64,000 nt of DNA, taken from NCBI GenBank assembly GCA_963556255.1, contig OY744614.1:39633157-39697156 (forward strand), in the 5' to 3' direction. Source of the stretch: Allolobophora icterica. Its lineage: Eukaryota > Annelida > Clitellata > Crassiclitellata > Lumbricidae. Position numbers and translations under genes: made by a program. Below, piece by piece: positions 40,855 through 46,392 of the stretch (position 1 is the first letter of the stretch; every line of letters starts with the position of its first letter). Below the pieces are notes generated by a model. That model did not search any database and was not told the DNA's origin. It saw nothing but the letters and a program-made list of their open reading frames with translations.

Positions 40855-41797
40855 AGGTGTGTGTGTAGGTGTGTGTGTAGGTGTGTGTGCAAGCACGTGC
40901 CTTCACTTTTAACAGGGGAGATAAATTCAAAGGCATAAAGAACTTAGATAAGTCAAATAACCCGACCTATAGTGATTCTGAAAAGCCCAAACACTGAAGT
41001 TAAACATTTCTCAGAAGGTTGATCAACACAGGTAAAACGGTCATCGAGAACAAACCCACTACTGATGCCGACACTGACATTTCTGTGGGTAGAAGGCGCA
41101 GCCCCCGGGCAGTCAGACATTTCCCATGGCTATCTACGTGTTCCCCTATGCCTAGACATACGGGCTCCTGCCTAATAACTGTATGCCAAACTTTTCGCTA
41201 GTGTCCATCAATTACGTGAACTGACCGTCCATTAATTATGGGTCAGTTTAGTGTCACGCAAACAGTTAATTGTCACGATGCACTTACCTGGACGTTGATA
41301 TTGAGATTTATTTTTCTAACCACTTAACACGTAGTTTCGTAATTTGTCGATATGTATGTGCTTAAAAACAGGATACTTGTGGCTACAAGTGTAGAAATGC
41401 TATTCATAAGATTCATTCCCACCAGTCTAAAGAGTCTTGTTGAAGCCAGACTAGCTTTTGGCAGTTTGTTGTCTCCCATTTTTACCTGCTCGGTCACCTG
41501 TTTGTTATTCAGAATGTGCATAACAATCCATAACATCTTATCGTCAATCATTGTATCACCTGTAACTGACTCTGACTCAAAACTCCTCAAGACTGCTTTT
41601 TTCCACTTTGCCTGGATCTGGAGCACCTATGAGTAAAAGGGTGCTATATAAATTTCGATTGATTGAATGAACTGCCTCAAAACTATTAAATACGATTATA
41701 CAACACAGAAAAAGATTTGTATACGTACAGCAAAAACATTTCTAACAAAGTTCACACACTGGAAGTACACAAAACTCACCTTACTAAGAATGACCAT
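6137..41797 (-). CDS. MYO7A: Unconventional myosin VIIa (complete gene, 43 coding exons)
   Basis: Actin-based motor of class VII, known in animals from actin-rich protrusions such as stereocilia and microvilli. The 43 exons listed separately join in frame with matching splice phases into 2180 residues plus stop; human MYO7A is about 2215. Seen: P-loop GESGAGKT at 156-163, switch [10 protein letters not shown] at 205-213, switch II DIFGFE at 434-439, acidic TEDS-site Glu378 sixteen residues before DAFVK, and a motor ending near 724. Five IQ motifs lie at about 743-852, a charged helix at 858-945, MyTH4 at ~998-1242, FERM at ~1243-1581, SH3 at ~1582-1641, a second MyTH4 at ~1676-1850 and a second FERM at ~1855-2150. 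The start MVILSK matches the family N-terminus. The gene is divergent from FBXO36. No frameshift or missing catalytic residue was seen. Class VII is certain; the VIIa versus VIIb label is by resemblance only. Confidence 0.97.
6308..6440 (-). mobile_element. LINE-like 3' end with (ATT)n tail
   Basis: Minus strand reads gtcagtttgaattaataaac followed by an ATT tail; similar to 62163-62300. Confidence 0.4.
6451..6744 (-). mobile_element. tRNA-derived SINE, family A, copy 1
   Basis: On the minus strand it begins with a tRNA-like head (TAGTCTAGTGATTAGTATGC as A box, GGGTTCAAACCCC as B box) followed by a ~220 bp body shared with three other copies. Lies in MYO7A intron 42. Confidence 0.8.
6778..6897 (-). 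CDS. MYO7A: MYO7A exon 42 (FERM-2)
   Basis: Residues 2113-2152: [20 protein letters not shown] and [10 protein letters not shown]. Acceptor ttgtag, donor gtaagg. A SINE copy begins 33 bp after the exon. Confidence 0.96.
7083..7166 (-). CDS. MYO7A: MYO7A exon 41 (FERM-2)
   Basis: Residues 2085-2112: [20 protein letters not shown]. Acceptor tcgcag, donor gtaagt. A SINE sits immediately upstream in intron 40. Confidence 0.96.
7223..7513 (-). mobile_element. tRNA-derived SINE, family A, copy 2
   Basis: Head TAGTCTAGTGGTTAGCATAC and B box GTTCGAATCCC; same body and orientation as copy 1. Lies in intron 40. Confidence 0.8.
7762..7878 (-). CDS. MYO7A: MYO7A exon 40 (FERM-2)
   Basis: Residues 2046-2084, ending [19 protein letters not shown]. 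Acceptor tttcag, donor gttact. Confidence 0.95.
8593..8775 (-). CDS. MYO7A: MYO7A exon 39 (FERM-2)
   Basis: Residues 1985-2045: [33 protein letters not shown] and [15 protein letters not shown]. Acceptor attag, donor gtgagc. Confidence 0.95.
8918..9032. repeat. ~33 bp tandem repeat, four copies
   Basis: Units of aagccttagtaatgcacat + gtactgaatc between MYO7A exons 38 and 39. Confidence 0.8.
9182..9375 (-). CDS. MYO7A: MYO7A exon 38 (FERM-2)
   Basis: Residues 1920-1984: [20 protein letters not shown] and [18 protein letters not shown]. Acceptor ttctag; the donor gtttgc is weak. Confidence 0.95.
9580..9830 (-). mobile_element. SINE-like family D, minus copy
   Basis: The reverse complement of agattcgaacttgcaaccct and gtccaaggtcgctacgcagt matches the 29436 copy. 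Confidence 0.55.
10111..10331 (-). CDS. MYO7A: MYO7A exon 37 (start of FERM-2)
   Basis: Residues 1846-1919: [47 protein letters not shown]. Acceptor tttag, donor gtaatt. Confidence 0.97.
11008..11163 (-). CDS. MYO7A: MYO7A exon 36
   Basis: Residues 1794-1845: [19 protein letters not shown] and [13 protein letters not shown], the MyTH4-2 core. Acceptor ggtaag, donor gtaaag. Confidence 0.95.
11340..11508 (+). mobile_element. SINE-like family C, copy 1
   Basis: About 165 bp, highly similar to 30522-30690: gactcagccttccactccc, gggcgcctaacaggctgcca and the tail gtcaataaacatgaatat. MYO7A intron 35. Confidence 0.7.
11905..11966 (-). CDS. MYO7A: MYO7A exon 35
   Basis: Residues 1774-1793 ([20 protein letters not shown]). 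Acceptor ttacag, donor gtaaga. Confidence 0.92.
12098..12180 (-). mobile_element. 3' fragment of family-D repeat
   Basis: cttctaaagcaccactcgaa agccaagcacagggcaccag: tail-only copy near exon 34. Confidence 0.55.
12374..12465 (-). CDS. MYO7A: MYO7A exon 34 (MyTH4-2; U12 acceptor)
   Basis: Residues 1743-1773: [15 protein letters not shown] and [14 protein letters not shown]. Begins after ...cccttaacttgcttac, that is, an AC acceptor with no AG close by. Donor gtgagt. Confidence 0.93.
12466..13168 (-). other. MYO7A: U12-type AT-AC intron in MYO7A
   Basis: 703 bp intron between exons 33 and 34. The 5' site reads atatccttt, a full match to the minor-spliceosome AT-AC consensus. The branch-point region cccttaac (12474-12481) lies about 10 nt from the terminal ac. 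The G|CT split codon restores the conserved FLAVMKYMGD; no GT-AG alternative does. A SINE-like repeat occupies about 12750-12965 inside it. Confidence 0.88.
12750..12965 (-). mobile_element. Repeat with family-D tail, inside the U12 intron
   Basis: Shares ctaaagcactaccctaaagc, gttgtccagagatcgatgct and gagaccagaaagaggcagag with copies at 31742-31930 and 54380-54545. Confidence 0.6.
13169..13335 (-). CDS. MYO7A: MYO7A exon 33 (MyTH4-2; U12 donor)
   Basis: Residues 1687-1742: [20 protein letters not shown] and EACLFFL. The exon ends CTT G|atatccttt, an exact U12-type AT-AC donor. No GT donor restores the conserved A-V-x-K-Y-M-G-D reading. Confidence 0.93.
13894..13945. repeat. 52-bp near-perfect palindrome
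   Basis: Symmetric about 13919/13920 with one mismatched pair. Each arm contains the octamer ATTTGCAT/ATGCAAAT; the centre is acactatatagtgt. Lies in MYO7A intron 32. Confidence 0.9.
14140..14267 (-). CDS. MYO7A: MYO7A exon 32 (linker, start of MyTH4-2)
   Basis: Residues 1645-1686: a divergent linker, then [12 protein letters not shown] opening MyTH4-2. Preceded by a 3.6 kb intron, the largest in the gene. Acceptor gtccag, donor gtatgt. Confidence 0.9.
15098..15349. repeat. 126-bp tandem duplication
   Basis: Two direct copies starting attcaagactaatagtc and ending cattaccaatacag, about 93% alike by eye. MYO7A intron 31. Confidence 0.9.
15561..15716 (-). mobile_element. SINE family B, minus copy
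   Basis: Reverse complement shows the family B body and tail taatgataataatgcattta... with a degenerate tRNA head. Large MYO7A intron 31. Confidence 0.65.
16740..17660. repeat. Two dispersed copies of an unclassified repeat
   Basis: aaggattt...ttctgaa + tctacaggaaaccaatgcag occurs near 16775-16860 and 17550-17630 in the same orientation. Family unknown. Confidence 0.5.
17839..18026 (-). CDS. MYO7A: MYO7A exon 31 (SH3)
   Basis: Residues 1582-1644, the SH3 domain: [19 protein letters not shown] and [13 protein letters not shown]. Acceptor tttcag, donor gtaagt. A GAT microsatellite starts about 150 bp upstream in the same open frame. Confidence 0.95.
18180..18385. repeat. (GAT)n microsatellite
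   Basis: About 200 bp of GAT/GAC trinucleotides in MYO7A intron 30, about 150 bp from exon 31. Generates spurious poly-Asp, poly-Met and poly-His frames. Confidence 0.97.
18540..18820. repeat. ~58 bp tandem repeat, about five copies
   Basis: Units of ccttccaaatctttcaactc + ataattacacttaaaac + atgaatgttaacatatga; the array ends about 17 bp from the exon 30 donor. Confidence 0.9.
18837..19006 (-). CDS. MYO7A: MYO7A exon 30 (FERM-1 end)
   Basis: Residues 1525-1581: [19 protein letters not shown] and [20 protein letters not shown]. Donor gtaagc lies at the edge of a 58 bp tandem repeat array. Confidence 0.96.
19420..19688 (-). CDS. MYO7A: MYO7A exon 29 (FERM-1 C-lobe)
   Basis: Residues 1436-1524: [53 protein letters not shown]. 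Acceptor ttacag, donor gttagt. Confidence 0.97.
19916..19984. mobile_element. TTAA foldback MITE, copy 1 (subtype 2)
   Basis: TTAA-flanked, ends TTAACACTTTAACGACGAG and (inverted) TTAACACTTTAATA...; 69 bp. Confidence 0.75.
20098..20244 (-). CDS. MYO7A: MYO7A exon 28 (FERM-1)
   Basis: Residues 1387-1435 ([20 protein letters not shown]...). Less conserved than its neighbours. Acceptor ctgtag, donor gttggt. Confidence 0.92.
20560..20765. repeat. ~64-bp diverged tandem repeat, three copies
   Basis: gattatgaaactgacttat...tgtatatttaacct...acatt units in MYO7A intron 27. Confidence 0.7.
20921..21148 (-). CDS. MYO7A: MYO7A exon 27 (FERM-1)
   Basis: Residues 1311-1386: [20 protein letters not shown] and [15 protein letters not shown], almost identical to vertebrate MYO7A. 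Acceptor ctaag, donor gtatgt. Confidence 0.97.
21389..21457. mobile_element. TTAA foldback MITE, copy 2 (subtype 1)
   Basis: TTAATCCTTTAACGACGAG...catcgttaaagggttaa with the interior ggatttgttttcca. Confidence 0.75.
21913..22215 (-). CDS. MYO7A: MYO7A exon 26 (MyTH4-1 to FERM-1)
   Basis: Residues 1210-1310: end of MyTH4-1 ([15 protein letters not shown]) and start of FERM-1 ([27 protein letters not shown]). Acceptor gtacag, donor gtacag. Confidence 0.97.
22516..22633 (-). CDS. MYO7A: MYO7A exon 25
   Basis: Residues 1170-1209: [17 protein letters not shown] and [17 protein letters not shown], the diagnostic MyTH4 core. Acceptor gtacag, donor gtaacg. Confidence 0.97.
23090..23319 (-). CDS. 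MYO7A: MYO7A exon 24
   Basis: Residues 1094-1169: lysine-rich insert, [16 protein letters not shown], and [19 protein letters not shown] of MyTH4-1. Acceptor atgcag, donor gtctgt. Confidence 0.95.
23823..23918 (-). CDS. MYO7A: MYO7A exon 23
   Basis: Residues 1062-1093 ([17 protein letters not shown]...) of MyTH4-1. Acceptor attag, donor gtagga. Confidence 0.93.
24329..24415 (-). CDS. MYO7A: MYO7A exon 22
   Basis: Residues 1033-1061 ([20 protein letters not shown]) of MyTH4-1. Acceptor tttgcag; the donor gttgtt is poor. Confidence 0.93.
24490..24730 (+). pseudogene. Decayed LINE ORF2 C-terminus (CR1/Jockey-like)
   Basis: Frameshifted reading [18 protein letters not shown] followed by TRLKTFLF, then a gtgctatataagcgttcggt tail; antisense to MYO7A in intron 21. 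Confidence 0.55.
24966..25178 (-). CDS. MYO7A: MYO7A exon 21 (start of MyTH4-1)
   Basis: Residues 962-1032: [20 protein letters not shown] and [10 protein letters not shown], the start of the first MyTH4 domain. Acceptor tgttag, donor gtcagt. Confidence 0.95.
25461..25720 (-). mobile_element. tRNA-derived SINE, family A, copy 3
   Basis: Shorter, more diverged copy in intron 20 with head TAGTGTAGTGGTTAGCATGC. Confidence 0.75.
26012..26215 (-). CDS. MYO7A: MYO7A exon 20 (charged helix, post-helix linker)
   Basis: Residues 894-961: helix continuation, then the conserved [10 protein letters not shown] block. The donor AGG|gtttga is weak. It was placed there because it gives phase 0 into exon 21 just before the in-frame stop TGA. 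The exact 3' edge is the least certain splice site in the gene. Confidence 0.8.
26996..27103 (-). CDS. MYO7A: MYO7A exon 19 (charged helix)
   Basis: Residues 858-893, alternating acidic and basic residues ([24 protein letters not shown]) as in the single alpha-helix lever extension of class VII. Acceptor attag, donor gtaatt. Confidence 0.92.
27272..27460 (-). pseudogene. Decayed LINE ORF2 C-terminus
   Basis: The minus-strand frame shows [23 protein letters not shown] residues and a final [13 protein letters not shown] block, as at the ends of CR1-like elements; MYO7A intron 18. Confidence 0.4.
27749..27871 (-). CDS. MYO7A: MYO7A exon 18 (IQ4-IQ5)
   Basis: Residues 817-857 completing IQ4 ([16 protein letters not shown], across the junction) and IQ5 ([18 protein letters not shown]). 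Acceptor ttgtag, donor gttgga. Confidence 0.92.
28641..28736 (-). CDS. MYO7A: MYO7A exon 17 (IQ3)
   Basis: Residues 785-816, third IQ motif ([17 protein letters not shown]). Acceptor ttgtag, donor gtgaag. Confidence 0.92.
28771..28840. mobile_element. TTAA foldback MITE, copy 3 (subtype 2)
   Basis: TTAACACTTTCATGG...gtcgttaaagtgttaa; interior in opposite orientation to copy 1. Confidence 0.7.
29091..29270 (-). CDS. MYO7A: MYO7A exon 16 (IQ1-IQ2)
   Basis: Residues 725-784 with the first two calmodulin-binding IQ motifs ([15 protein letters not shown] and [14 protein letters not shown]). Acceptor tttgcag, donor gttagt. Confidence 0.94.
29436..29632 (+). mobile_element. SINE-like family D, tRNA-like head
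   Basis: Contains gcaggttcgaatctacctca (B box) and ends with tgagtggtgcttaagaagtt and the gattacaattacaa tail shared with other copies. Confidence 0.65.
29854..30099 (-). CDS. MYO7A: MYO7A exon 15 (converter)
   Basis: Residues 643-724: [19 protein letters not shown] and the converter ending GRTKVFLK. Acceptor ttctag, donor gtcacg. Confidence 0.97.
30185..30310 (-). mobile_element. Partial SINE family B
   Basis: Degenerate match (ctctaatgcacaaggcatca, cactgtgtaaggaccctgaa) to the family B body; MYO7A intron 14. Confidence 0.45.
30522..30690 (+). mobile_element. SINE-like family C, copy 2
   Basis: Second copy in the same orientation, adjacent to exon 14 of MYO7A; shares the tail gtcaataaacacgaatatta. 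Confidence 0.7.
30727..30864 (-). CDS. MYO7A: MYO7A exon 14
   Basis: Residues 597-642: [19 protein letters not shown] then [10 protein letters not shown] of the SH helix region. Acceptor tttttag, donor gtcagt. Confidence 0.96.
31424..31530 (-). CDS. MYO7A: MYO7A exon 13
   Basis: Residues 561-596 ([19 protein letters not shown]...). Acceptor ttgtag, donor gtaaga. Confidence 0.94.
31742..31930 (-). mobile_element. Repeat with family-D tail
   Basis: Second long copy of the 12750-12965 repeat, in MYO7A intron 12. Confidence 0.55.
32352..32619 (-). CDS. MYO7A: MYO7A exon 12
   Basis: Residues 472-560: [23 protein letters not shown] and [15 protein letters not shown] of the actin-binding lower domain. 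Acceptor taacag, donor gtatgt. Confidence 0.96.
32690..32760. mobile_element. TTAA foldback MITE, copy 4 (subtype 1)
   Basis: ttttaacgacgagagggatt ... agtacatgctcgtcgttgaa; flanking TTAA lost. Confidence 0.7.
33030..33108 (-). CDS. MYO7A: MYO7A exon 11
   Basis: Residues 445-471: [17 protein letters not shown] and the HIFKLEQ end. Acceptor ttttag, donor gtcagt. Confidence 0.96.
33709..33968 (-). CDS. MYO7A: MYO7A exon 10 (TEDS site, switch II)
   Basis: Residues 359-444. Holds acidic TEDS-site Glu378, the [15 protein letters not shown] helix and switch II DIFGFE (434-439). Acceptor gttgtag, donor gtagct. Confidence 0.97.
34434..34668. repeat. ~24 bp tandem array
   Basis: Degenerate units of cattaccggtacataattac + ata in MYO7A intron 9. 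Confidence 0.85.
34738..34814 (-). CDS. MYO7A: MYO7A exon 9
   Basis: Residues 333-358 ([19 protein letters not shown]...), a short motor exon. Found from the required phase and weak homology to the vertebrate segment between LGNLQYE and VNPPDL. Acceptor tgccag, donor gttaga. Confidence 0.85.
35377..35530 (-). CDS. MYO7A: MYO7A exon 8
   Basis: Residues 282-332 ([21 protein letters not shown]), ending with one base of residue 333. Acceptor gttttag, donor gtagtt. Confidence 0.96.
35854..35967 (-). CDS. MYO7A: MYO7A exon 7
   Basis: Residues 244-281 ([17 protein letters not shown]...). Acceptor tttag, donor gtaatg. Confidence 0.95.
36461..36530. mobile_element. TTAA foldback MITE, copy 5 (subtype 2)
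   Basis: TTAACCCTTTAACGACGAC...catcgttaaagtgttaa with intact TTAA on both sides. Confidence 0.8.
36779..36921 (-). CDS. MYO7A: MYO7A exon 6 (switch I)
   Basis: Residues 196-243 with switch [10 protein letters not shown] and the [11 protein letters not shown] motif. Acceptor aatgcag, donor gtaatc. Confidence 0.97.
37142..37310 (+). mobile_element. tRNA-derived SINE, family B
   Basis: Same head (tagctgattggctacagagc, gggttcgagcgtc) and 3' tail cttaataaaagcatac; MYO7A intron 5, antisense to the gene. Confidence 0.75.
37418..37539 (-). CDS. MYO7A: MYO7A exon 5 (P-loop)
   Basis: Residues 155-195. Carries the ATP-binding P-loop GESGAGKT followed by [19 protein letters not shown]. Acceptor tttgtag, donor gtgtgt. 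Confidence 0.97.
38192..38376 (-). CDS. MYO7A: MYO7A exon 4
   Basis: Residues 94-154 plus two bases of Ser155. Contains the [13 protein letters not shown] strand and [12 protein letters not shown]. Donor gtaaac, acceptor gttatag. Confidence 0.97.
38460..38626. mobile_element. hAT-like MITE, CATAGGCGTA family, copy 2
   Basis: Ends cataggcgtaatttg and aagttatgcccctg. TSD acttccct / actttcct (7 of 8). MYO7A intron 3. Confidence 0.75.
38924..39070 (-). CDS. MYO7A: MYO7A exon 3
   Basis: Residues 45-93, including the myosin-typical [19 protein letters not shown] block. Acceptor ttttaag, donor gtaaat. Confidence 0.96.
39228..39472. repeat. ~17 bp tandem array
   Basis: Repeated cactgggtccatttatt units, about 14, in MYO7A intron 2. 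Confidence 0.9.
40539..40652 (-). CDS. MYO7A: MYO7A exon 2
   Basis: Residues 7-44 of the motor N-terminus ([14 protein letters not shown]...). Acceptor ttgtag and donor gtaaac. A CA/GT microsatellite begins about 50 bp upstream in intron 1. Confidence 0.95.
40700..40893. repeat. (GT)n microsatellite with GC/GTAG variants
   Basis: About 190 bp, in intron 1, just upstream of MYO7A exon 2 on the minus strand. Confidence 0.97.
41345..41675 (+). pseudogene. Probable LINE 3' remnant upstream of MYO7A exon 2
   Basis: Ends [13 protein letters not shown] then gggtgctatataaatttcga ttgattgaa, a tail seen also near 36055 and 51755. In MYO7A intron 1, about 100 bp from exon 1. Confidence 0.4.
41780..41797 (-). 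CDS. MYO7A: MYO7A exon 1 (start codon)
   Basis: Residues 1-6, MVILSK, followed by a strong gtgagt donor. Too short to find without homology: it was chosen because vertebrate MYO7A begins MVIL and the phase-0 junction leads directly into GDWVW. Confidence 0.9.
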
Positions 41798-42138
41798 TTT
41801 GCATTTCCTAAAAATGGAAAACATCATTCATGTTTAAATATAGACAGTGATTACAATTTAATGCTTTAGTTCAAGTATGCTTATAACAGTTCATGCAGCT
41901 TTTAGCGATGCTGCTATTAGGCAAGACACGTGATCATTACGAGGGAGTTTAACGAGCAAGGTCCACAATCGGAATGATTAAGTCGTTGCTGGAAGACAGT
42001 GAAGAGTTATCAAACCCAAATAATTCACTCATAAAATTTAAACTTAAATCTATTTTTGCAGGATCATAAATAGCTTCAGATTGTAACTATGTTACTTTTG
42101 TGACACCTTAAGAATAAATAAGGAACAGGATAAAAATA

Positions 42139-42686
42139 TGGACAGATGGATGGATGAATGGATGGATTGATGGATGGATTGATGTATGCATGTACGTATA
42201 TATGTATGTATGGATGGTTTGATGGACGGATGGATTGATGGTTGAATGATTGATGGATGAATGGATAGGTGGATTGAAGGACAGATAGTTGGATGGATGG
42301 ATTGATGCATGAATGGATGATTGGATAGATGGACAAATGGATTGATGGATGGATAGTTGGATGGATGGATTGATGATCTACGCATGTATCGAAGGATAAT
42401 TGGATGGATGGATGGATGGGTGGATTGATGAATGAATGGATCAATGAATGAATGAACTGATGGATGGATTGATCGAGAATTGAATGGATGGATGGATGGA
42501 TGGATGGATGGATGGATGGATGGATGGATGGATGGATGGATGGATGGATGGATGGATGGATGGGTCAATTGATAAACTGATGGATGCGTAGGTTGATGGA
42601 TGAATGAATCGTTGGATGGATGGATGGATGGATGGATGGATGGATGGATGGATGGATGGATGGATGGATGGATGGATGGATGGACG
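42139..42686. repeat. (GGAT)n microsatellite
   Basis: About 550 bp, with two pure blocks near 42485-42560 and 42613-42683 and degenerate units between. Source of long spurious minus-strand ORFs. Confidence 0.97.
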
Positions 42687-43957
42687 AACAAGTGAGTGAG
42701 ACTAAAGTTACATCAGAGAATGAGTAAGATCACAAAATACTAATAACAAAACTGACAACTGCTGTTGCCAGTCTTTGTAAACATTCAGGTAAACTCAGGT
42801 GAGGAGCCAAACAATTAAACACCTTCAGTAAACCAATTACTACAGATGAAATTATTAACGAGAAACCAGTCCATACGATTCTAAAACATCGACATCCTTA
42901 CTTGACAAAAACGAACAAGAGAATTAATCCATAATGTGTCATCAGATTCATTTAACAGCAAACACAAAGACTGATGAAAGAAATCTCGACAGTTGTGAAA
43001 CATAATTAGCATTGCAAATGACGAAAAAACAATTAAATGATAATGAAGCCAAACTGCATTAGAATGAGTCTATAATACATATCAGACATTACGGAAGCAA
43101 ACTTTTAACATGACTAGAATTCCAGAAATGAAATACGAGTTTCTAGAATCTAGATGTCATATCATAGTTTTGAGCCATTTCAGGTAATCAACCTACTGAC
43201 ACTAACTTCAACCTACTGTTACGATACCTACCTTCCTGCTTACCTGTCCACCCAACCCCTCCCATAACCCCCATCTGACTGTTGTATAATACAGCCGGAT
43301 AACACCCATAACTTCCATAAGTGGATTATCTTGTACCTGGGCTGCTGGATACAGTCAGGGAACTACAGCTCTTTCATCACAGCCTGGCCTCACATTTTTG
43401 TAGTATCTTTCAAAGACCAGTCTTCATAATGTTCATAATGTTTATGTTAAATATGTCAACAAAGAGCCAAGACCCAGTCAGTCAATGCTGTGCCATCAAA
43501 TAACAACAACTTCTGCTTAGGCTGACAGTCAGTCGTTATAACAATACAGCTTTAGCACTGACAGACAGGCATCGGAGTGGGGTGCCACAGTATACAAATG
43601 AATAAGTTTCTATAACATTTAGTAGACACATATAATATTAATCTGCTAAACAATGTCTAATCGATCTCTTTGTTTTCAGAATTATGCACATTAATATTCA
43701 TGTATACACTAGATGTTACGGCCATTAAGTATGACGTGCATGCGTTAAATCCTAACGGCTGAACACTAATCCTTTTGTGCTGCAGTAATCGATGGATATG
43801 AGCAATTGTGTGATTCAGGTGAAGCTGTAAAACAGCCGTCTAGTTCTGGCACAGACCGTCATCCAAGCCATTCTTGGCTCTTCAGAAAAAAATACATGTT
43901 CTGGACAAGATTATCTTATTATACTCTCATCAACTTTATCATCACAAGGGAACTTCG

Positions 43958-44177
43958 CAGGGGCGTAACTTTGGTCTAAAAAGTGGGGGTACCTATTTCT
44001 TACATACACGAAACAAGGCTGAGACTGCGATCTCTGGGAAGGCACAATAATGAAATATCCATTGGCACAATAATGACATATCCATTGGCATTGTTCAAAA
44101 AGTGGGGGGTACGGTACCCCCTAGTCAAAAAAGTGGGGGTACGGGTACCCCCATACCCCACACAAATTACGCCTATG
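43958..44177. mobile_element. hAT-like MITE, CATAGGCGTA family, copy 3 with perfect TSD
   Basis: caggggcgtaactttgg ... acaaattacgcctatg, flanked on both sides by gaacttcg (43950-43957 and 44178-44185). Interior has repeated gtgggggtac blocks. Confidence 0.85.
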
Positions 44178-45720
44178 GAACTTCGTACGAAAATCGATGG
44201 ATTACAGAAATGAGCAACAGAACCATATCAAACTTTAAAGCGTACTTCACCCCAAACATTCTGCATCTTGCATGTAGTGCCTTAGTGAAGCCAAGAAAAA
44301 ATATAAAAAATATACAACAAAAAATATAAGTCCAGATAAAATCTTCTGTCCCAAAATTTGGGATTGTATGTTGGTCTGCTCTCTATCTATACCTGTTTAT
44401 TTTGGCCTACCTGTGTGTAATATTTTCTCTTACTTACCTGATTCAACTGGGCTATTCTAACGATTAATAATTTTGGATATAATTTCACTTAAAGCGCTGA
44501 CTGACTGATGCTTTAATGTCATAGTGCTGTAGAAGTCATCAGATTAGCTTTGATTAGATTATGAATAACAATGACTAACTAATTAGATTACGAATAACAA
44601 TCACTAATGATAGGTCAGGGTAAGTATTTATAGAACAATGCATAAAACTGGATTGTAATTGTAATCGTAATCTGACATTTACAAAGTGAAAATTCAGTAA
44701 AAGAAAGTCATCACTGGCACTCCCGACGCAAACCAGTGAAATTACTTTCAATTAATGACACTGCCTAACTAATACTCAGTAATTATGATATAATGGGATC
44801 AAACTCAGTAATTATGAGATCTTTGGATCATGCAATTTTACTTTTATACCACTCATCTTGTTTCCACTGGTGAAGTAGTAATTGCAAAATGCCTAAGGTA
44901 ATTTGTAAAGAATGGCAGACCATGGGAGCAACTTGGCCATGCTTCTACCCCTTGAATCAAGCTATAATCCAACACCACAAGCATAGAAAGGATCCCATAT
45001 CCTCCTTCACATAACAAAATGGAAAAGCATCCTTAAGGCACAAGTCTTTGTTACATAAGTTAGAACTTAAGTCTTTTATAGCACAAGTCCTTTATTAGCA
45101 CAAGTCCTTTTAATATTGTCAATTACAGCCCAGCATCTGTGAACAACCATACACAAAATTCATACACACTCCTGAAGGTCTACATGCTGGTCTTAGTAAC
45201 ATTAAGAAGTGTGCACCTCATTTACACAGCTCCATTTCTAAATGCAAATGAGCTGCCATTCATATTTATTGGGTTAGGAAGCATAAGAAAGCATTTCTGA
45301 TTTACTGCATTGCCTAACAAATTTGGTTGAACTGGAGTAAATTGAAATCATCAACACTTCACAAAGACGGCTACCTCTTGGGGTTCAACAGAAAATCAGA
45401 GGGGTCTTGATCGTTTGGGCTTGACAGCAGAGCCTATAGGGGGCCTAACAAACGGGTAAACTCTCCTTAGTCAACAAACCCCACCCATACGCAATGACAC
45501 AGTTTTAATATTTACATATGAATGGTAGCTCAAGCCTTCAAGCCAGCCTTGGCTTATCAGTTCCTTAGGTCCGCACACAGGGGGGTCTTTGTCAACGGCA
45601 TCCAGCACACCCAAAAGCCCGGCCCTAAATCTTCCAGCGAATAGGGCCAGGCCAGTTGAATGAACTGACTACGCCCCACTTTCGCCGACTACCTGGGGTC
45701 AGGTGTTCAATCGAAACAAT

Positions 45721-45924
45721 ATGGCGTCTACTGTTACATATTTCCGAGGTGGCGGGCCCCTGTATAACTCGCCGAAAACAACAAAGCAAGAAAATCAACA
45801 GGGCACCTTTATGATGCAACGATCCGTGAAACCGCAGCCAACCGGAAAATCTGCCGAGAACGAACTTATACGATCAGTCCAAACCGCATTGCATGCTGCA
45901 AGTCGCTCCAACGCAGCGTTCTAA
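45721..45924 (+). CDS. Unassigned 67-codon ORF
   Basis: Reads MASTVTYFRGGGPLYNSPK... SAENELIRSVQTALHAASRS and stops at TAA. An in-frame ATG lies 18 bases upstream. Composition (CpG present, mixed codons, no repeats) looks more coding-like than the surrounding AT-rich DNA. I do not recognise the family. It could be a small protein, a first exon, or chance in a CpG-rich promoter region between the divergent MYO7A and FBXO36 starts. Confidence 0.3.
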   Translation: MASTVTYFRGGGPLYNSPKTTKQENQQGTFMMQRSVKPQPTGKSAENELIRSVQTALHAASRSNAAF

Positions 45925-46392
45925 TACCTGCGCGACGGTAACGATAGGAAATGACGTCATTAATCACTGTGCTCAGGTAGGCCACGGGCACTTCAACGGG
46001 CGATGGAATTTGATTAGGACACTAACTTCTCCCTCCTTTGATCTGTCTAGTAACGGTAATCGTGGCTTGAATTTCGGTAATTTGGCCTAGTCATCAAATA
46101 ATCAAAGAAATACTAGGCTACTAGTCGAGCGGCTTATCAAAACTCTACCATGTGTAGACCTATGGGATTGCTCGTGTTGGCCAGCGAAAGATTAAATTAA
46201 TCTCGCCGCTCGCGTGCCTATGTTGCGCAAGATGTACATACTACGGCAAGCAGCAGTTAATCATCACATAGGCCTACACTATAACCACAGTAATAATAAT
46301 TATTTATACTGTGCTATAAGTAAGAATTTGCTGTTATCTCGAGTGGACAATTTTAACAATGAGTTAAATGTCACGTTTGCACTGTTACTGAG

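Larger units (their letters stand above)
41798..45720. other. Intergenic region 5' of MYO7A
   Basis: Apart from the GGAT tract and the hAT MITE at 43958 I see no gene. It must hold the MYO7A 5'UTR and promoter, but no clear motif marks them. Confidence 0.5.

Noticed and set aside
40648..40938. Cys/Val- and Thr/His-rich ORFs on both strands
   Set aside because: Translation of the (GT)n microsatellite in MYO7A intron 1.
42076..42691. 199-residue HPSI-rich minus-strand ORF
   Set aside because: Translation of the (GGAT)n microsatellite; no start context or homologous domain.
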